Shown here: in pieces, positions 1 through 11,770 of the stretch
Numbering within the stretch: the first letter of the stretch is position 1
Layout: each line of letters begins with the position of its first letter
Source of the DNA: Apricaphanius iberus
Taxonomy: Eukaryota; Chordata; Actinopteri; Cyprinodontiformes; Aphaniidae
Direction: 5' to 3'
DNA: 64,000 nt
NCBI GenBank assembly: GCA_028564705.1
Contig: JAPXFQ010000256.1
Coordinates: forward strand, 2,108,001-2,172,000
Translations under genes and position numbers: made by a program
The notes under the pieces: generated by a model
Seen by the model: only the letters and a program-made list of their open reading frames with translations
Databases searched by the model: none
Told to the model about the DNA's origin: nothing

Positions 1-39
<39 letters not shown>
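1..39. repeat. (AT)n microsatellite
   Basis: Uninterrupted alternating A and T run from the first base of the window; it may continue outside. Simple-sequence repeat with no coding content. Confidence 0.97.
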
Positions 40-42
<3 letters not shown>

Positions 43-1323
43 GTGCCGACACACTGCTATAAATGAGCAGTAAATCAGCTGGCATGTGGTCTGAACTCTG
101 AGTCTCCACAGCTGGAGCCAAAGAGGCTCCGAGGTTTATTCCCAGTAGAGTTATGTTCCTGGTAGTAAATACAGGGACACGCCACACACCCACAAAGTGA
201 CCACCCAGCTCAGTGTCCAACAGGACGCAGCATGAACTCTTGATAAGATATGACTTTAATGTCCCTGGCACTTGCTGGACTCAACACTGTTGTAGATTGC
301 CACTGCCACGGAATAATATAAGTACGACATGTGACAAGGCTGTCATCCAGAAGGCTCACTCTCACCTGGATGACATCCAGTCTGTCTGCCTGACAGAAAC
401 TGACACCGATCTCTCTCAGGACCAGCAGATCATTTAGACACCTGACTCTGCTGTGACACTTTTTTGAAGCATCTTGCTATTTTTAGCAGCAATACCAATC
501 TTTTCGCCCCCTGGAGTCACAACTTCAGATGTTATTTAGTTTAAGATGTTGGGAAAGTAGTAATTGAATGATTGTTTTATCCCTCATGTTTTGACCTCAG
601 TTATATCATTGTTGATTGTAGTAACCAAGAATGATGTTGTACAAAGGCTTGTACTGATAGCAATACGATTACCATTCAAAACGGTCATAAAAGGCCACTG
701 CTTTTATGAGCTGCACAACATATCGCAACTTATTGTTTTCCACAGTATCACTGTACACCATATACATATCACTGCACTGCCTGGACTGCAATAACTGATT
801 GCTAATTATTTAAGTGTCACATATTAAGGATCACTATGCCTGTAATAGATTTCATTCTGTACATTTCAGCTTAATGTAACTGTCCACAAGCTCAAGGTGT
901 GCTTCTGTTCAAAAAAATATCTCAGATGGTCTAGGAGGCACAACTGTAAGTCAAGCCAATCTGCTGGGATTCCTTAAATAGAACATTTTTAATTTATTGG
1001 AATGTTTGTATAAATGTATTGAAATTACTTTTTTTCTATAGTGCCTTGAGATGACATCTGTTGTGAATCTGCCCTATGTAATTGACTTGAATGGTGAACG
1101 TGGTTGTTTTTGGTCTCATTGATGTAGCCTTAAGTTTAGCAAGAAGAAGATTTACAAGCAGCTTTGATTTTAACTTCATCTGCATAAGGCATCATTTTGT
1201 TGTATTACAAACATAAACATGCACAAATAAATTATGTTACAGTAAAAAAAGAATAACCCGGTCCCACTTTTCTGATATCCCTAAATCATGGGTGTCCAAA
1301 CGTTTTTCCATGCAGTCCAAAAC
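40..1323. other. Unassigned AT-rich DNA
   Basis: Only short chance open frames are seen here, none with a recognisable domain or convincing splice context. The stretch at 1041-1094 (a GTGCCTTGAG start followed by a degenerate CTATGTAATTGA end) resembles the 3' tail shared by many fish LINEs and SINEs. Confidence 0.6.
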
Positions 1324-2470
1324 CAGTGGTGGGCCATCAGGGCCTGCAAGGCCTTCTCTGCAGACCGAAACATATTCAGAAAAGTACATGTTTTCATTTT
1401 TTTGCAAATATTTTGTAAATAAAATCCTTCTCCATGGTCTTTTCTTTTTATATCATCCGAAATCCACTTGGTTGCGGTGCTTCCGGTGTTATATATTATG
1501 GTAGATTTTTTTTATCCAATCAAATTTCAACTAGCTTGTGTTGTCAGGTTGCATGAAATCTGCCTAAAGCCTTAAGAATCAACTGAGTAGGCCCCTGTAC
1601 ATAAATAATACAGCCAGTTGTGATAGCCAATCAGCTCTAGAGTCTGAGACAGAAAGGCCTGCTAGAAGGCATTACGCTGAAGCTGACATGTCTTCTGATT
1701 GGATAAGCACCCATGAGAGCCTAAAAGGCATAGTAGAGCAAAATATCTGGACTACCAAACCCAGAGATTCGTTAGCTAGGTTAGTTACCAGTGGTGTATT
1801 TCTTAACCCACGATGGCTGAAAGAGAAGAAGGGATCAATTTGTTACAAAAGACACTTGCCATACCATTTTTTTAGACTGACTTTTAATGAAGCAAAACTG
1901 TAACAGGACTCATCATGGAACTGGACATGTAAAATGTACAGAGCCATTGAAGTCTTCTTGAGAAAAGAAAGATGTATGTACTTTATTTTCAGATAAACAG
2001 GCGATGTTGAAAAGATCCATGTTGGTGAGTGCATGCATTCTATTTGTGTTTTTAATATGTTTGTTGCCATGGATGGATTGGTGACTTGTCATGCCTGATG
2101 ATCACTGGATTGAATTCTTGGCGGTATCGTCTCATTAGTGTGTTATATGAAATGGTTACAATGTGCATGTTTTGGGAAAAACTTGAGCTCTCATATACTC
2201 CAGCGGAGTTGACTAATATTTTTAAATCCGCTTTCATTTTTGAGATTTGATATCATCCATGATCTTAGTTTACCACTCTTGATTTTTAATGCTAGCTTAC
2301 TGATTTTAAAGTCACTGGAAATTATTTGTCGCTTGGCCAGCCTGTGATGTTTAATTCAGCATTCCCGAACCGTGCTGCCGTACTGATGGCATTATGAGGT
2401 GTATTAATTTAGGTTGGAATATGTAGGATGTCACTGAAGGCCTAGGGGTGAAATGCACGGCCCGCCACTG
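1324..2470. mobile_element. Non-autonomous hAT-type DNA transposon
   Basis: The element starts CAGTGGTGGGCC and ends GGCCCGCCACTG, an imperfect terminal inverted repeat that continues inward to a shared AGGCCTTC / GAAGGCCT block. Both ends are flanked by the perfect 8-bp direct repeat TCCAAAAC (1316-1323 and 2471-2478), the duplication length expected for the hAT superfamily. The interior (about 1.15 kb) holds only short open frames such as 1688-1903 (+) and 1843-2237 (-). None shows a BED zinc finger or hAT dimerisation domain, so the copy must have depended on a transposase supplied elsewhere. Boundaries are firm because termini and duplication agree; the exact hAT family is not determined. 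Confidence 0.88.
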
Positions 2471-2739
2471 TCCAAAACTGTGAAGTTGAAAGTATTTCAT
2501 TTGTAAATATTAACGCAAACACTTATTTGATTTTTTTAAACTAACCATTGAATACTGTTTCAAGAAAAGAAGTAGTCTGTTTTTTATAGGAACAGTAACT
2601 CTGCAGGAGCTGCAGCTCAAGTCGAAAAGGACCAAGTGAAATTTGATTACATTAATGTGCATTCAACAAATCTTGACTTAGTAGAAGAAAAACAAGCTGA
2701 TATCCTTAATCTCTACCTGAACACACCGTTTCTACTGTT

Positions 2740-3045
2740 GAACCTGATGTGGGGAAGGTGGACAAAGTTAATGGACACACAGGTACTGTAATAATACAGG
2801 CAATCCTGGACGAAAACTAGCTACAGAGCTGCACAAGATTTGGAAGTGGAGCCGGTTGTAGGTTCACCCTCCAGCATGGACTACAACATAAAGCAATAGT
2901 GATCGAAGACGTACCTATACTGAAGTATATTAATGTGATAGAATTACCCAATCAAAGTCCAGAATGTATGAAAAGACTTGAAGGCCAAAGTTAATTGTCA
3001 TTCTCCTTCCGTTCAGACTGAACTTGAGCCATTTTGCAATTTCAA
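2740..3045 (+). pseudogene. Tc1-like transposase relic (C-terminal part)
   Basis: The order of blocks matches the end of teleost Tc1-like transposase genes. A segment like ATACAGGCAATCCTGGACGA appears near 2796, then ACATAAAGCAATAG near 2885, then CAATCAAAGTCCAGAATG near 2950 (normally encoding the SQSPDLNP region that precedes the last catalytic acid). A decayed CCGTTCAGACTGAACTTGAG stretch follows near 3012. Reading frame is lost in several places. It encodes nothing functional and is identified from recall of the family consensus, not by alignment. Confidence 0.6.
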
Positions 3046-3051
3046 ATTATT

Positions 3052-3075
3052 TATATATATATATATATATATATA
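3052..3075. repeat. (TA)n microsatellite
   Basis: Uninterrupted TA dinucleotide run directly between the Tc1-like relic and a SINE. Confidence 0.95.
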
Positions 3076-3089
3076 GGGTGAAGGGTGAA

Positions 3090-3220
3090 GGTCCTATCAC
3101 TATGGCTCTGATTGATCATGTGCCCTGGCTGCTTGGCCACAGGGATGGCTGAATGGTTAGTGGGATCGAATCCTGCCAGGTCCCTTGTTGTGCACCCTGC
3201 TACACATGCATTAAGACAAA
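3090..3220 (+). mobile_element. tRNA-derived SINE (type A), internally deleted
   Basis: Shares GTGCCCTGGCTGCTTGGCCA, GGCTGAATGGTTAG, GGGATCGAATCCTGCC and a GTCCCTTGTTGTG end with the reverse-oriented copy at 5823-6020. GGCTGAATGGTTAG resembles a pol III A box and GATCGAATCC is a good B box. Compared with the second copy, about 25 bp between the boxes is missing. No target-site duplication was found. Confidence 0.65.
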
Positions 3221-5288
3221 GCTATATCCTAGAAGCAATGCAATTTATGTGGTAGCCAAAGATGTAGGAAAATGACCCTTTGATTGTGACTCAGAGAACA
3301 GCTTGTTCCAAAAAAACAAAAGAAAAAACTCTAGGAGACATGAGACGGAAATTGTCGGCGATAAAGGAAACAAGAGCAGAAAGAGGATGTATCCAAGCCA
3401 GTAAACTGGCATGGCCATCAGACTCAGAGTACCAGGAAGTATGTTCACTGGTCATTTCAGGACTTTGTTCCCGACCTCTATAAATAACCCTCTATATGAG
3501 TCCGTTGTTCCTGGAAGATTTTTCTCATAGACACCTCCTGTCCACAACTGTATCAACATAAAGAGGAAGACTGCACTTTCTCCTCGTTGAGTAGTCATAT
3601 AGGAATGTCTAAGTAAAGCTCATAACGAGGGGGATTTAGGAGACAGACTGGGGGGCAGGATGCTTCCACCAGGGTCATTTGGATGATATTACAGAGCTCT
3701 GTTTACGGCTCAAACGAATCCCATCATGGCATAGCACTCTAACCGGAACCAGCCTTTTACGAAACTGCTCCTCTTCCCTATGCCCCAGTGCTCGCTCTCT
3801 CCTCTTTTATAATTCTGAGATCTATATAACGCAGCTGTGTGCTGTTCTTCAATGGAGAATGCTGTGTTTGCAGCTTTTGTTTCCCCATTAGTCCTAATGA
3901 CGGCCTTAGAAAAACACGTTAGTAATTTAGTACATTCTAGGCCCACAAGAATATTGTAATGGCTGTGCATTTATTCTTATTGAACACTCAACTTTCCATG
4001 TGTACTAATAAGCTCCCACTCTGTGTCCAGTGCCAGAAGCTGGAGTTTGCTTGCTGCATTTATAGCAATGTCCACTAGGTGGGGTGTTGTGGCCTTGTAG
4101 TTTCTTTGCACTAGCAATACAAGTGAGATTATATGAATCCATGTTGCAGAAGTAGAGTTAACATTTAATTAACTCAAGTTCAAGCAGCACACATCAGCAG
4201 ATGACGACACAATAATAGAGATGAGAAGTCAGTGTGAGTCTGCTGCTTTCTGACTCTCCCAGCACAGACACTGGGAGTCTTTGGATTATTTAAAAAACAA
4301 CTTGTCTTTGAAGCTGGTGAGTGTTTTGTGGTGCTTTTGACAACAAATATGAGGAATCTGAATTACTACCACATTTATCATAATCTCTTCATCGCAATTC
4401 TCCCTCAGTGCCTTGCTGTCTCTGTGTGAACCTCAAAAAACTGCAGCTGAACCCTGTCTCATGAGCCAACTCTGATTTCCTCAGATGCGCTTGTTGTGTT
4501 GTTGTTTGTGTAATGTAAGTGGATGGAGGCCTGGTCAAACTAAACGCAGCCTTCTCAGAGGTTCTTCAGTAGTGTTTAGAGCTCGAGTCTTTTTCCTCTG
4601 AACTGTGGTATGCATATGGAGGCGAGGATGAGGCTGTTTGTGATAAAAAATAACCCTGCCAACATCTATAAGACATTCCATTGTTGAAGAATGCAATGTT
4701 TGTGTTTGACCAGGTTCTCTGCATGTACACATTTATATGGCTACACCATGTCTGAGGCCTGCAAATGTACATGTGGGTCACATTGTGGTGAGAGGTTGTA
4801 ATTTTAAGGCTTCACATTATGTGCTCATGGGTTAAAGCAAGTTCTTGGTTCTGGGCACAAGTTCTTCTTCTCAGAATCAATTAGCGGCTTTTAGTGCTGA
4901 CAATTTTGCAAACAGAAACCTATCAATCAATCCAATTGAAGACCATATCTTCAGTACTTTGCAACCACCTTTATCTAGGGGCATGCCACAAATAACGCTG
5001 CTTCCCTGTAACAAAAGGACCTCAATTTGGAACCATAAAACCGAGTCCCCAACTCAAAATGGGTCAACTGACACTTTTTAAATAGTATGTTAAAATTGGT
5101 AAATACATGTCACTTTGTGTATTTTAAGGAAGCTTGGATTGTAAATATGTGGACTGCCTAAAAGCCACTTCTTTGAAGGTTCTTGAGAAATGAACTCAAT
5201 CGGCAAATAATCCTAAATGCTTAAGTGAAAGGTTTCAGCTGTCATCCAAAAGGCCTTATCAGTTGTGAACATCGTTGGAGGACACAAC
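3221..5288. other. Unassigned DNA
   Basis: Several short open frames (for example 3280-3483, 3710-3970 and 4845-5081) show no recognisable domain, and I see no supported splice pattern or repeat terminus. Confidence 0.5.
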
Positions 5289-5613
5289 CATTTTCTATAC
5301 GGTTCATCCTTATGGGGTCACGGGTGCTTATATCCAGCAGTCAATGGGCGAGAGTCGGGGTACACCCTGGACAGGTCGTCAGTCCATCGCAGGCCAAACA
5401 AAGACAGACAAGACAAACAACCATGCATGCACACACACGTACCTAATGAAAATTTAGAGAGAGCAATTAACCTAACAGTTATGTCTTTGGACTGTGGGAG
5501 GAAGCTGGAGTACCCAACACTCATGCAGAAAGATCCTGGGCTGGGATTAGAACCCACAGCCTTTTTGCTGCATGGCAAGAAGGCCACTGCCTGCTGCCCC
5601 ACAGTGCAACCTC
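5289..5613 (-). mobile_element. tRNA-derived SINE (type B), near full length
   Basis: Reads on the minus strand as the widespread teleost SINE whose body contains GGACTGTGGGAGGAAGC (plus-strand form), a GTCCATCGCAGG block and a tail with TTATGGGGTCACGGG. The tRNA-like head is at the right end (plus-strand ATTAGAACCCACAGCC is the complement of a degenerate B box). The same family recurs at 11.0, 28.3, 29.6, 49.6, 50.6, 51.5 and 54.0 kb. Short open frames inside it, 5265-5636 (+) and 5318-5602 (-), are by-products of the repeat. Confidence 0.8.
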
Positions 5614-5822
5614 ATTCTTCTAAGTTTTACTCATAATAACCACTCCAACAGGGCCATTAAGGTACCTCACCGCTAGCCAACTTTGAGTTTACTCCCCTTC
5701 AAGAACAGCCTGACACTCAAAAGTGCTGCTGTCAGTAAAACCTACTACAATGTGCATATAGTGTGTTCACTGATAAGTTTATCAGTAAAACTTTTGTTTA
5801 GGATTTCTTTGTTTCTGACTGG

Positions 5823-6020
5823 CCAGTCACCAGACAGGGGATAGTACTGTGGTGATACTGTGGCAAGGCACACAACGAGGGACTGGGCAGGATTCGATCC
5901 CATGATTCCCGGTGAGAGTCATGAGCGCTAACCATTCAGCCAAAATTATATCCATGTGGCCAAGCAGCCAGGGCACATTATCATTATCGGAGCCACAGTG
6001 ACAGCACCTACACATTGTCA
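5823..6020 (-). mobile_element. tRNA-derived SINE (type A)
   Basis: Reverse complement gives GTGCCCTGGCTGCTTGGCCA, then GGCTGAATGGTTAGCGCTCA (A box) and GGGATCGAATCCTGCC (B box), spaced as in a tRNA gene, followed by a CCCTCGTTGTGTGCC tail. It matches the copy at 3090-3220 but keeps the segment between the boxes. Confidence 0.72.
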
Positions 6021-8146
6021 CAATACAAATTATTTTACCGTTATTCCTTCTCTGAACCTGTACAAGGGGCTTTGTTACCACCCCTGGAGCTTTACATAAA
6101 AAACTTTTTTTTTTTTTACTTTAATGATGAATTTGTTTTACAAACTGACAGCTGTACTGACATGATCTGGTTTCATGCAAATATATTCAATATTAGAGGT
6201 ATGGGATAAAAATGCACGTCAGGTGAATAAACATCATGCTGACTATAGTGAAAGGCTGAAAAGAGGAAACCATTGTCAAGAACAAGCAAACAGAACAATT
6301 TGGTTTAGGAGTATATTTATCTGCTGGCTAGATCTGTGGTGTGACATATGAAATATTACGAGCAAAATGTCTCTCTGTTTAACACCGACTTTCCTACAAA
6401 TACATATGTGGTTTTTTTGGGGGTCGTTCAGTCACCTACCACATTCTAAAATCGTTTACATCAAGTTGAGCTCTCTCAATTTCTCTTAGGTTTGCATGTC
6501 TCTTCTTGTTGCGTCTGTTGGTATTCTGTTATTGACTCACTGACTGCTGATATACTAAAACTATTAATGGATGACAAAAAAAAAAACACCCTTATTTTGC
6601 CTTTACGACAGGCATGCTCTAATCCAGTCGTAGACGGCTACTATCCAGCAACTTTTAAATGCAACCTTTCTCCGACACACCTGATAAATGGATTGTTACT
6701 AGAAAGCTGCGGAGCAGAATGCAATGCTCATAAGAAAATTCAGCTATTTGCTTCAGTTGTCTTGGAAAAAGGATACATCTAAAAGTTGTAGGATAATAGC
6801 TGTCAAGGACTGATCTTGGGAATCTCTAGTATATGGTGAAGGTTAAGAAAGTATTAAGTAGAGATGCACCCAAAAATTGATTAGTGGCCAGACTGAACTG
6901 ACCAATAGTGGGCCAGTCAGAATTTTTAAAAAAGCAGTCTTTACCTAATCTCTGCACACACAATAAGTGTAGAAACTGATTCTACTGGAGGAAGACTCTA
7001 TCTTACCCATTTCTGGGATCAGTAATCTATTCTGAAATAAATTCAGAGCAGGCCCACAGAGCTAGAAATATTTTTTTCTATGAAGGCATATCAGCTGTCC
7101 ATTCAAGCTGCTACAACAGACATGAACTTCAACAGCTGCTAGTCATTTGCACTCCTTCGCCAAGTCATACTTTAGAAGTTTTAGAGAAGGAGCATTGTTC
7201 AGGCAGACGCTGAAATGCTAATCACTAATAATCCCAAAGCCATCTCAATATGCAAGCTTTGTCTTTATTTTGAAATAGTAGCTCAATCTTTTTCTTCTCT
7301 CGCTTTCTCTCAACAAAAACTGATATCAGAAATCCACTAATTTCTAGTGTAAAGTTGGTACATTAACATTTGCTGTGAGAAGTGTTGATACAATATTTAC
7401 ACTTGTCAGTGGAAATTCCAGATTTCTTTGGTAACAAGCTGCTAAAGGTTAGCTTTATTTATGTTTGCATGTCAAATCAGCTGGTAAAAGTTGAGATGAG
7501 TTAGAGAAACTATGTGAGAGTTTAGCATGGTGTTAATATTACAACTGAAGGGCACAATTCAGAGTCATAGGGGAAGTAATGAGGGCTGCAGTGTGTAGGT
7601 GAATGACTTTTCTGCAGAGCGATCAGCCAGGGGTTGGACCAACAAAATTCTGTGCTTCACTTACAAAAAAAAATCTAAACCATAATCAGTCTTTTACATT
7701 AATAGACTTTCATTGATGGATATAACATACACACTCTCAATTTCCTTGAACACAGGAAACAGGAAGTTTCAGGCCGGAAAAGAGCTCGATGGCCTTTATT
7801 CGGGTTTTAGCACCAGAGCCAAAGAAATTATTAGTGTTTACATGTTGGGAACGTGGGACTTTCTTATTTACTGATTTCATTTCCCTCCGTTTTTGAAAAT
7901 TGCTCCAGTGTACTTGTTGGCTAATCCAGTTATTCTGTGAAATGCCTTTTACAGGGATTGGATTTTTAAACTGATTGAGGGGAAACAGGAAGTGTACATG
8001 CACTTCTCACCCCCTCAAAATGGGATTATCGGTTTTGCTACAGTCGATTAACAACCACCCACACACACTTTCAAATGTTTGTCATACTACTATGACAAGC
8101 ATCACTCTATATTTATTTTTTTAGACATATAGCCCAAGATATAGCC
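6021..8146. other. Unassigned AT-rich DNA
   Basis: Contains a T-run around 6105-6117 and an A-run near 6578-6588. TAGAGATGCACC at 6859 resembles one terminus of fish hAT elements, but I could not find the opposite end. No supported gene. Confidence 0.5.
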
Positions 8147-8180
8147 CAAGATTATGCACAAGAAGTTGTGCATAATCTTG
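8147..8180. repeat. Perfect 15-bp inverted repeat (hairpin)
   Basis: CAAGATTATGCACAA (8147-8161) and TTGTGCATAATCTTG (8166-8180) are exact reverse complements separated by GAAG. The left arm is preceded by a direct repeat of ATAGCCCAAGAT. Confidence 0.9.
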
Positions 8181-8299
8181 AAATCAAGGGAAAATGATAC
8201 ACAATTCAGGTTATTTTTTTCTATTAAAATTTTGAAAAGTGTGGCTAGCATATGTGTTAACTCCTGGTTCAATATCCTGTTAAAATGTGGTGAAATTAC

Positions 8300-9020
8300 A
8301 GTTGTAGCCTGTAGCAGGTTTTCTACCAAGATTGCCATGTACTGTATCTACGTCCATTCATCATCTCCAGTTTCCATGTCCCTCCTGAAGTAAAGCATCC
8401 CCACAGCATGATGCTGCCACCACCATTTTTCATTGCAGAGATAGTGTTTTCAGAATGACACGCTAGCTTTCCATGACACACAGCATTTTGAATATACATT
8501 TAGGTCAATAGTTTTTTAAATCTCATCTGAGCAGAGCAACGTTTCCAACATGCTTCTTGTGCCCCATGCATAACTTGTGGGAAACCGTACAGATTACTTC
8601 ATTTGTCTCCTTTCTTCTTGTACAATGACTTGTCACACCACAAATCCTCACAGCTGAGCTACAGATTTCTGTAGCTCCTCCAAAGTTTCCACGGGCCTTT
8701 TGGCTTCTTCTCTGATTAAGGTCCTTCCTTCCTAGTTGTCAGGTCTGGTGGTTAGACATGTATTGGTGGGGTGCAGTTTAGTTTCCATTTCTGCATGATG
8801 GGTTTAAACAATTCTCAATTAGTTTAAAGTCCAAAGTTTGAGATGTCATTTCACAAATAAACCTTACGTTAAACTTCTCCACAACTCTCACCCTGACCAA
8901 TCTACTGTGTTCCTTGGTTGAATGTTCTTTAACAAACCTCTGAAGCCTTGAAAGCAATTTCTGAATCTCCTCCCACTTTAACAATTGTACAGTTCCATGT
9001 AGTGGTCTGTCACATAAAGT
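8300..9020 (-). pseudogene. Tc1-like transposase relic
   Basis: On the minus strand the block near 8400-8435 reads as the conserved Tc1-like GGGSIML(W) motif (plus-strand CAGCATGATGCTGCCACCAC). Around 8520-8540 lie remnants of the SDE(T) motif region (plus-strand CTCATCTGAGCAGAGCAAC). Further right are degenerate forms of the helix-turn-helix coding region and the 5' untranslated part, including AACAAACCTCTGAAGCCTTG near 8934. Many stops and indels break the frame, so this is a dead copy. The minus-strand open frame 8778-9023 is a by-product. Ends are approximate because no clean terminal inverted repeats remain. Confidence 0.75.
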
Positions 9021-11000
9021 CACAATACAATTAATTGTAGTCCAAGTAAATTGAATACGTTTTTTAGCGACTCAAAGACCAAAATAGAAAAAGTTTATGC
9101 TGTTAAAAGGACTGTGATCAAAATTTGTTCAAACATAATTTTTTTGCTCTTCCTTGGTCTCAGTCATTGTGACATAACCTGACCTTTCTGAACCTTGCAA
9201 GGTTTTAAAAATGTTGTTAGTGCAGGGGACCAACCACACCTCACTTCTCTCTCCCTCTCCCTCTTTTCCTGTGGAAATTGGATAATTTAGTAAGGCGGCA
9301 GATAAGCTGAGTGGACGAGGTGAGTGAAGGCTTTTTGTGTACACTCTGACGCATTGAGAGCTCCTTTTCCTGACAGCGCCCCCGAGTTCACATAGCTTGA
9401 GGGGAGGAGGGAGGTGTCAAAGGTCGGATGAGATCTCTTGCTCATTTTTGCCTCTATCTTTGTGCGTTGCCTTTCTCTCCGACACAGTATCTGTGATATG
9501 ACAGGTTTTAACGGCTGCAAGCTGGCAGACAGATAGCAGACTTGCTAACACTCCCTATGGTGCCCTCTTGATCTCTGCAGCTCTTTGTTCAGGGAGGATG
9601 ATGTTACCACAATATTTATCTGACCTCTTCACTTTCTCAACTTATCTGTTGGACAATGCCTCTTCATCATTCATGTCATGCTCCTTCACCTTTTTTTCCA
9701 TAATGATTTTTTATTTTCTAGAAAAGTAAAAAAAAGAATAAAAACAGGCAGTATATGGCCATTCTGTGCAAAGAACAATTTATACATAACTAGGAATGAT
9801 GGGTTGGAAATTTTCCACTGCACTGAATGCTCATGAGAAAAACAAGGGGATGGGACTGAACTTTAACATTATGCTTACCAAATGTTTGCCAGATAATTAA
9901 AACAAAACATAACTGTGGAGAGTGCTGACAGCTTAATTGGATTTCATAAATTTGGGAAATTTTGAGAGGTTAGTGGCTTGACACCAGAATCAGTATTGCG
10001 GTTTTTTTGTGTGTTTTTTTTACCGACAGCATTTTGTAGGAAACAGTGAAACACTGTTGCAGCAAGAGAATTGATAAGACTCTTAGCATGTCAGAGTTTT
10101 GCATGTGCTTTTTCTATCCATCTCAATTTTTAAAGTGTTTGGTGAAGCCGATGCCAAAGGACATGAAACAAAATTTGTGACTTGGTTATTTGATTAAAAA
10201 AAAAAATTGACTATGAGAGGCCAACATATTTCTGAATCCTTGCTCCCAGTAAATTTCCAAACACTCTTTAGTTCATAAAAACAGGAATGAAATATTTGCT
10301 GCAGTTGTTGAGTAGTCTTACTAATCAGCTTACGGGACTGTTTACCAGTAGTACCAGTTAGACGCAGCAGAGAAATGGCTGCAATAATTAGTCAATATAA
10401 TCCATGAATGACTAAATTTATTCCTGACTGGTCTCGTTATACGGCATTGGTGCTTTATAAATGCGGTGTGCAACAGGGAGTTGTAGGAGCAGTATTATCT
10501 CCTTTGAGTTGAAGTAAGCTAAATGCTGACTATGCAAAGCTCTAAAGCAATGCACTACTGCATTTATGCCCTAATATAACATTTCCAGTGACAGCACAAA
10601 TATTTTTTACTCATTCATCCTCAAAGCTTCTTTTAAAGAGGTTATGTATGCAAAGATTTGTTAAATGCTTATTGGCTCCATGCACTTTATGGAAAGTGTT
10701 TTTTTTATGGTTATACATAGAATGCTCTATTGCATCGGGTTCAATGGGATGATGTTAATAAACATTTGGTTTAGTTGTACTGCAGTAGGGAAAATTCTAA
10801 AACATGCATCACACATGTTCTTGGGGACTACAGTTGGACACCACTGGGCTAAGTTGGTGTCATTGCATACCAAATAATTTTACACAGCCCTTTCAGTTCA
10901 GCATGGATGAGTAACAAACAAAGATAGCTTTGATTTAAACCTGGATACATGCAAAACCAATATTTGCGGAAGTAGAGTGCTATTTTTTTAAACGTTCCAT
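9021..11000. other. Unassigned DNA
   Basis: Holds a pyrimidine-rich patch at about 9239-9271 and scattered short open frames on both strands (9129-9344, 9287-9520, 10665-10877), none recognisable. No repeat termini identified. Confidence 0.5.
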
Positions 11001-11010
11001 GGAGCAACAT

Positions 11011-11290
11011 GGGCTGCATAGTGGCGCAGTGGTTAGCACTGTCTTGCAGCAAGAAGGTTGTGGGTCATATCCCAGCCCAGAGCCTTTCTGCAAAAACATG
11101 ACTGTCAGGTTAATTGATCACTCTAAATTGTCCTTAGGTGTCCTGTCTGTCTCTAAGGGTGGCCCTGTGATGGACTGGCGACCTGTCCAGGGTGTACCCT
11201 GCCTCTCGCCCGTTGACAGCTGGAGATAGGCACAAATCCACCCCCCCCAGCGACCCCTTGAGGAACAAGCCATTCAGAAAATGGATGGAT
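11011..11290 (+). mobile_element. tRNA-derived SINE (type B) with target-site duplication
   Basis: Starts GGGCTGCATAGTGGCGCAGT (A box TGGCGCAGTGG), has a degenerate B box in GGTTGTGGGTCATATCCC, the body blocks CTAAATTGTCCTTAGGTG and GATGGACTGGCGACCTGTCC, and ends in an ATGGATGG tail. It is flanked by GGAGCAACAT (11001-11010) and GGAACAACAT (11291-11300), matching 9 of 10 bases, a plausible target-site duplication. The body between head and middle is shortened compared with the copy at 29.6 kb. Confidence 0.85.
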
Positions 11291-11480
11291 GGAACAACAT
11301 TATTAAGCACCAGAGAAAAAGCATGTTAATGGGAGTATGAGGGCTCCCAGGTATCATTAAACTCCACTATTTGGGAATCAGTTCACTGACAATGGAAAAA
11401 GAAAGGTGGACTGAACCAAAATTTTAATGTCAACAATTTTCAACAGTGATAAGGGGCATTGAGTGTAAACAATTATTCTT

Positions 11481-11534
11481 CTGAAAATAAACACTTTTTT
11501 CTGATACGTCCATCACTTGTGCATCATTTAAAAC
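11481..11534. repeat. Partial duplicate of a segment at 12208-12260
   Basis: Shares AATAAACRCT, TTTTCTGATA and CACTTGTGCATCATTTAAAAC in the same order and orientation with 12208-12260, which lies inside the inverted-repeat element starting at 11771. It suggests a fragment of a second copy just outside the complete element. Confidence 0.7.
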
Positions 11535-11770
11535 CACATCAGTCCCAATGTAAACCTCAATGGTATGATAAATAAAACTTGGCTAAATTCCAAATCCAGA
11601 TACATGTTGCTTTTAACCAGCTTTAAATGCCAAGCCATACGAGGGTTCTGAGCAGCAGATTGTGTTGAGACGCTCTTTTCTCACAATTTTCAGTTCTTTG
11701 GTGCGTTCAGAAGTAACTTGTTCACTGGACCTTTTTTTTTTTATCTCAAAAAAACTTCATTATGATCTAA

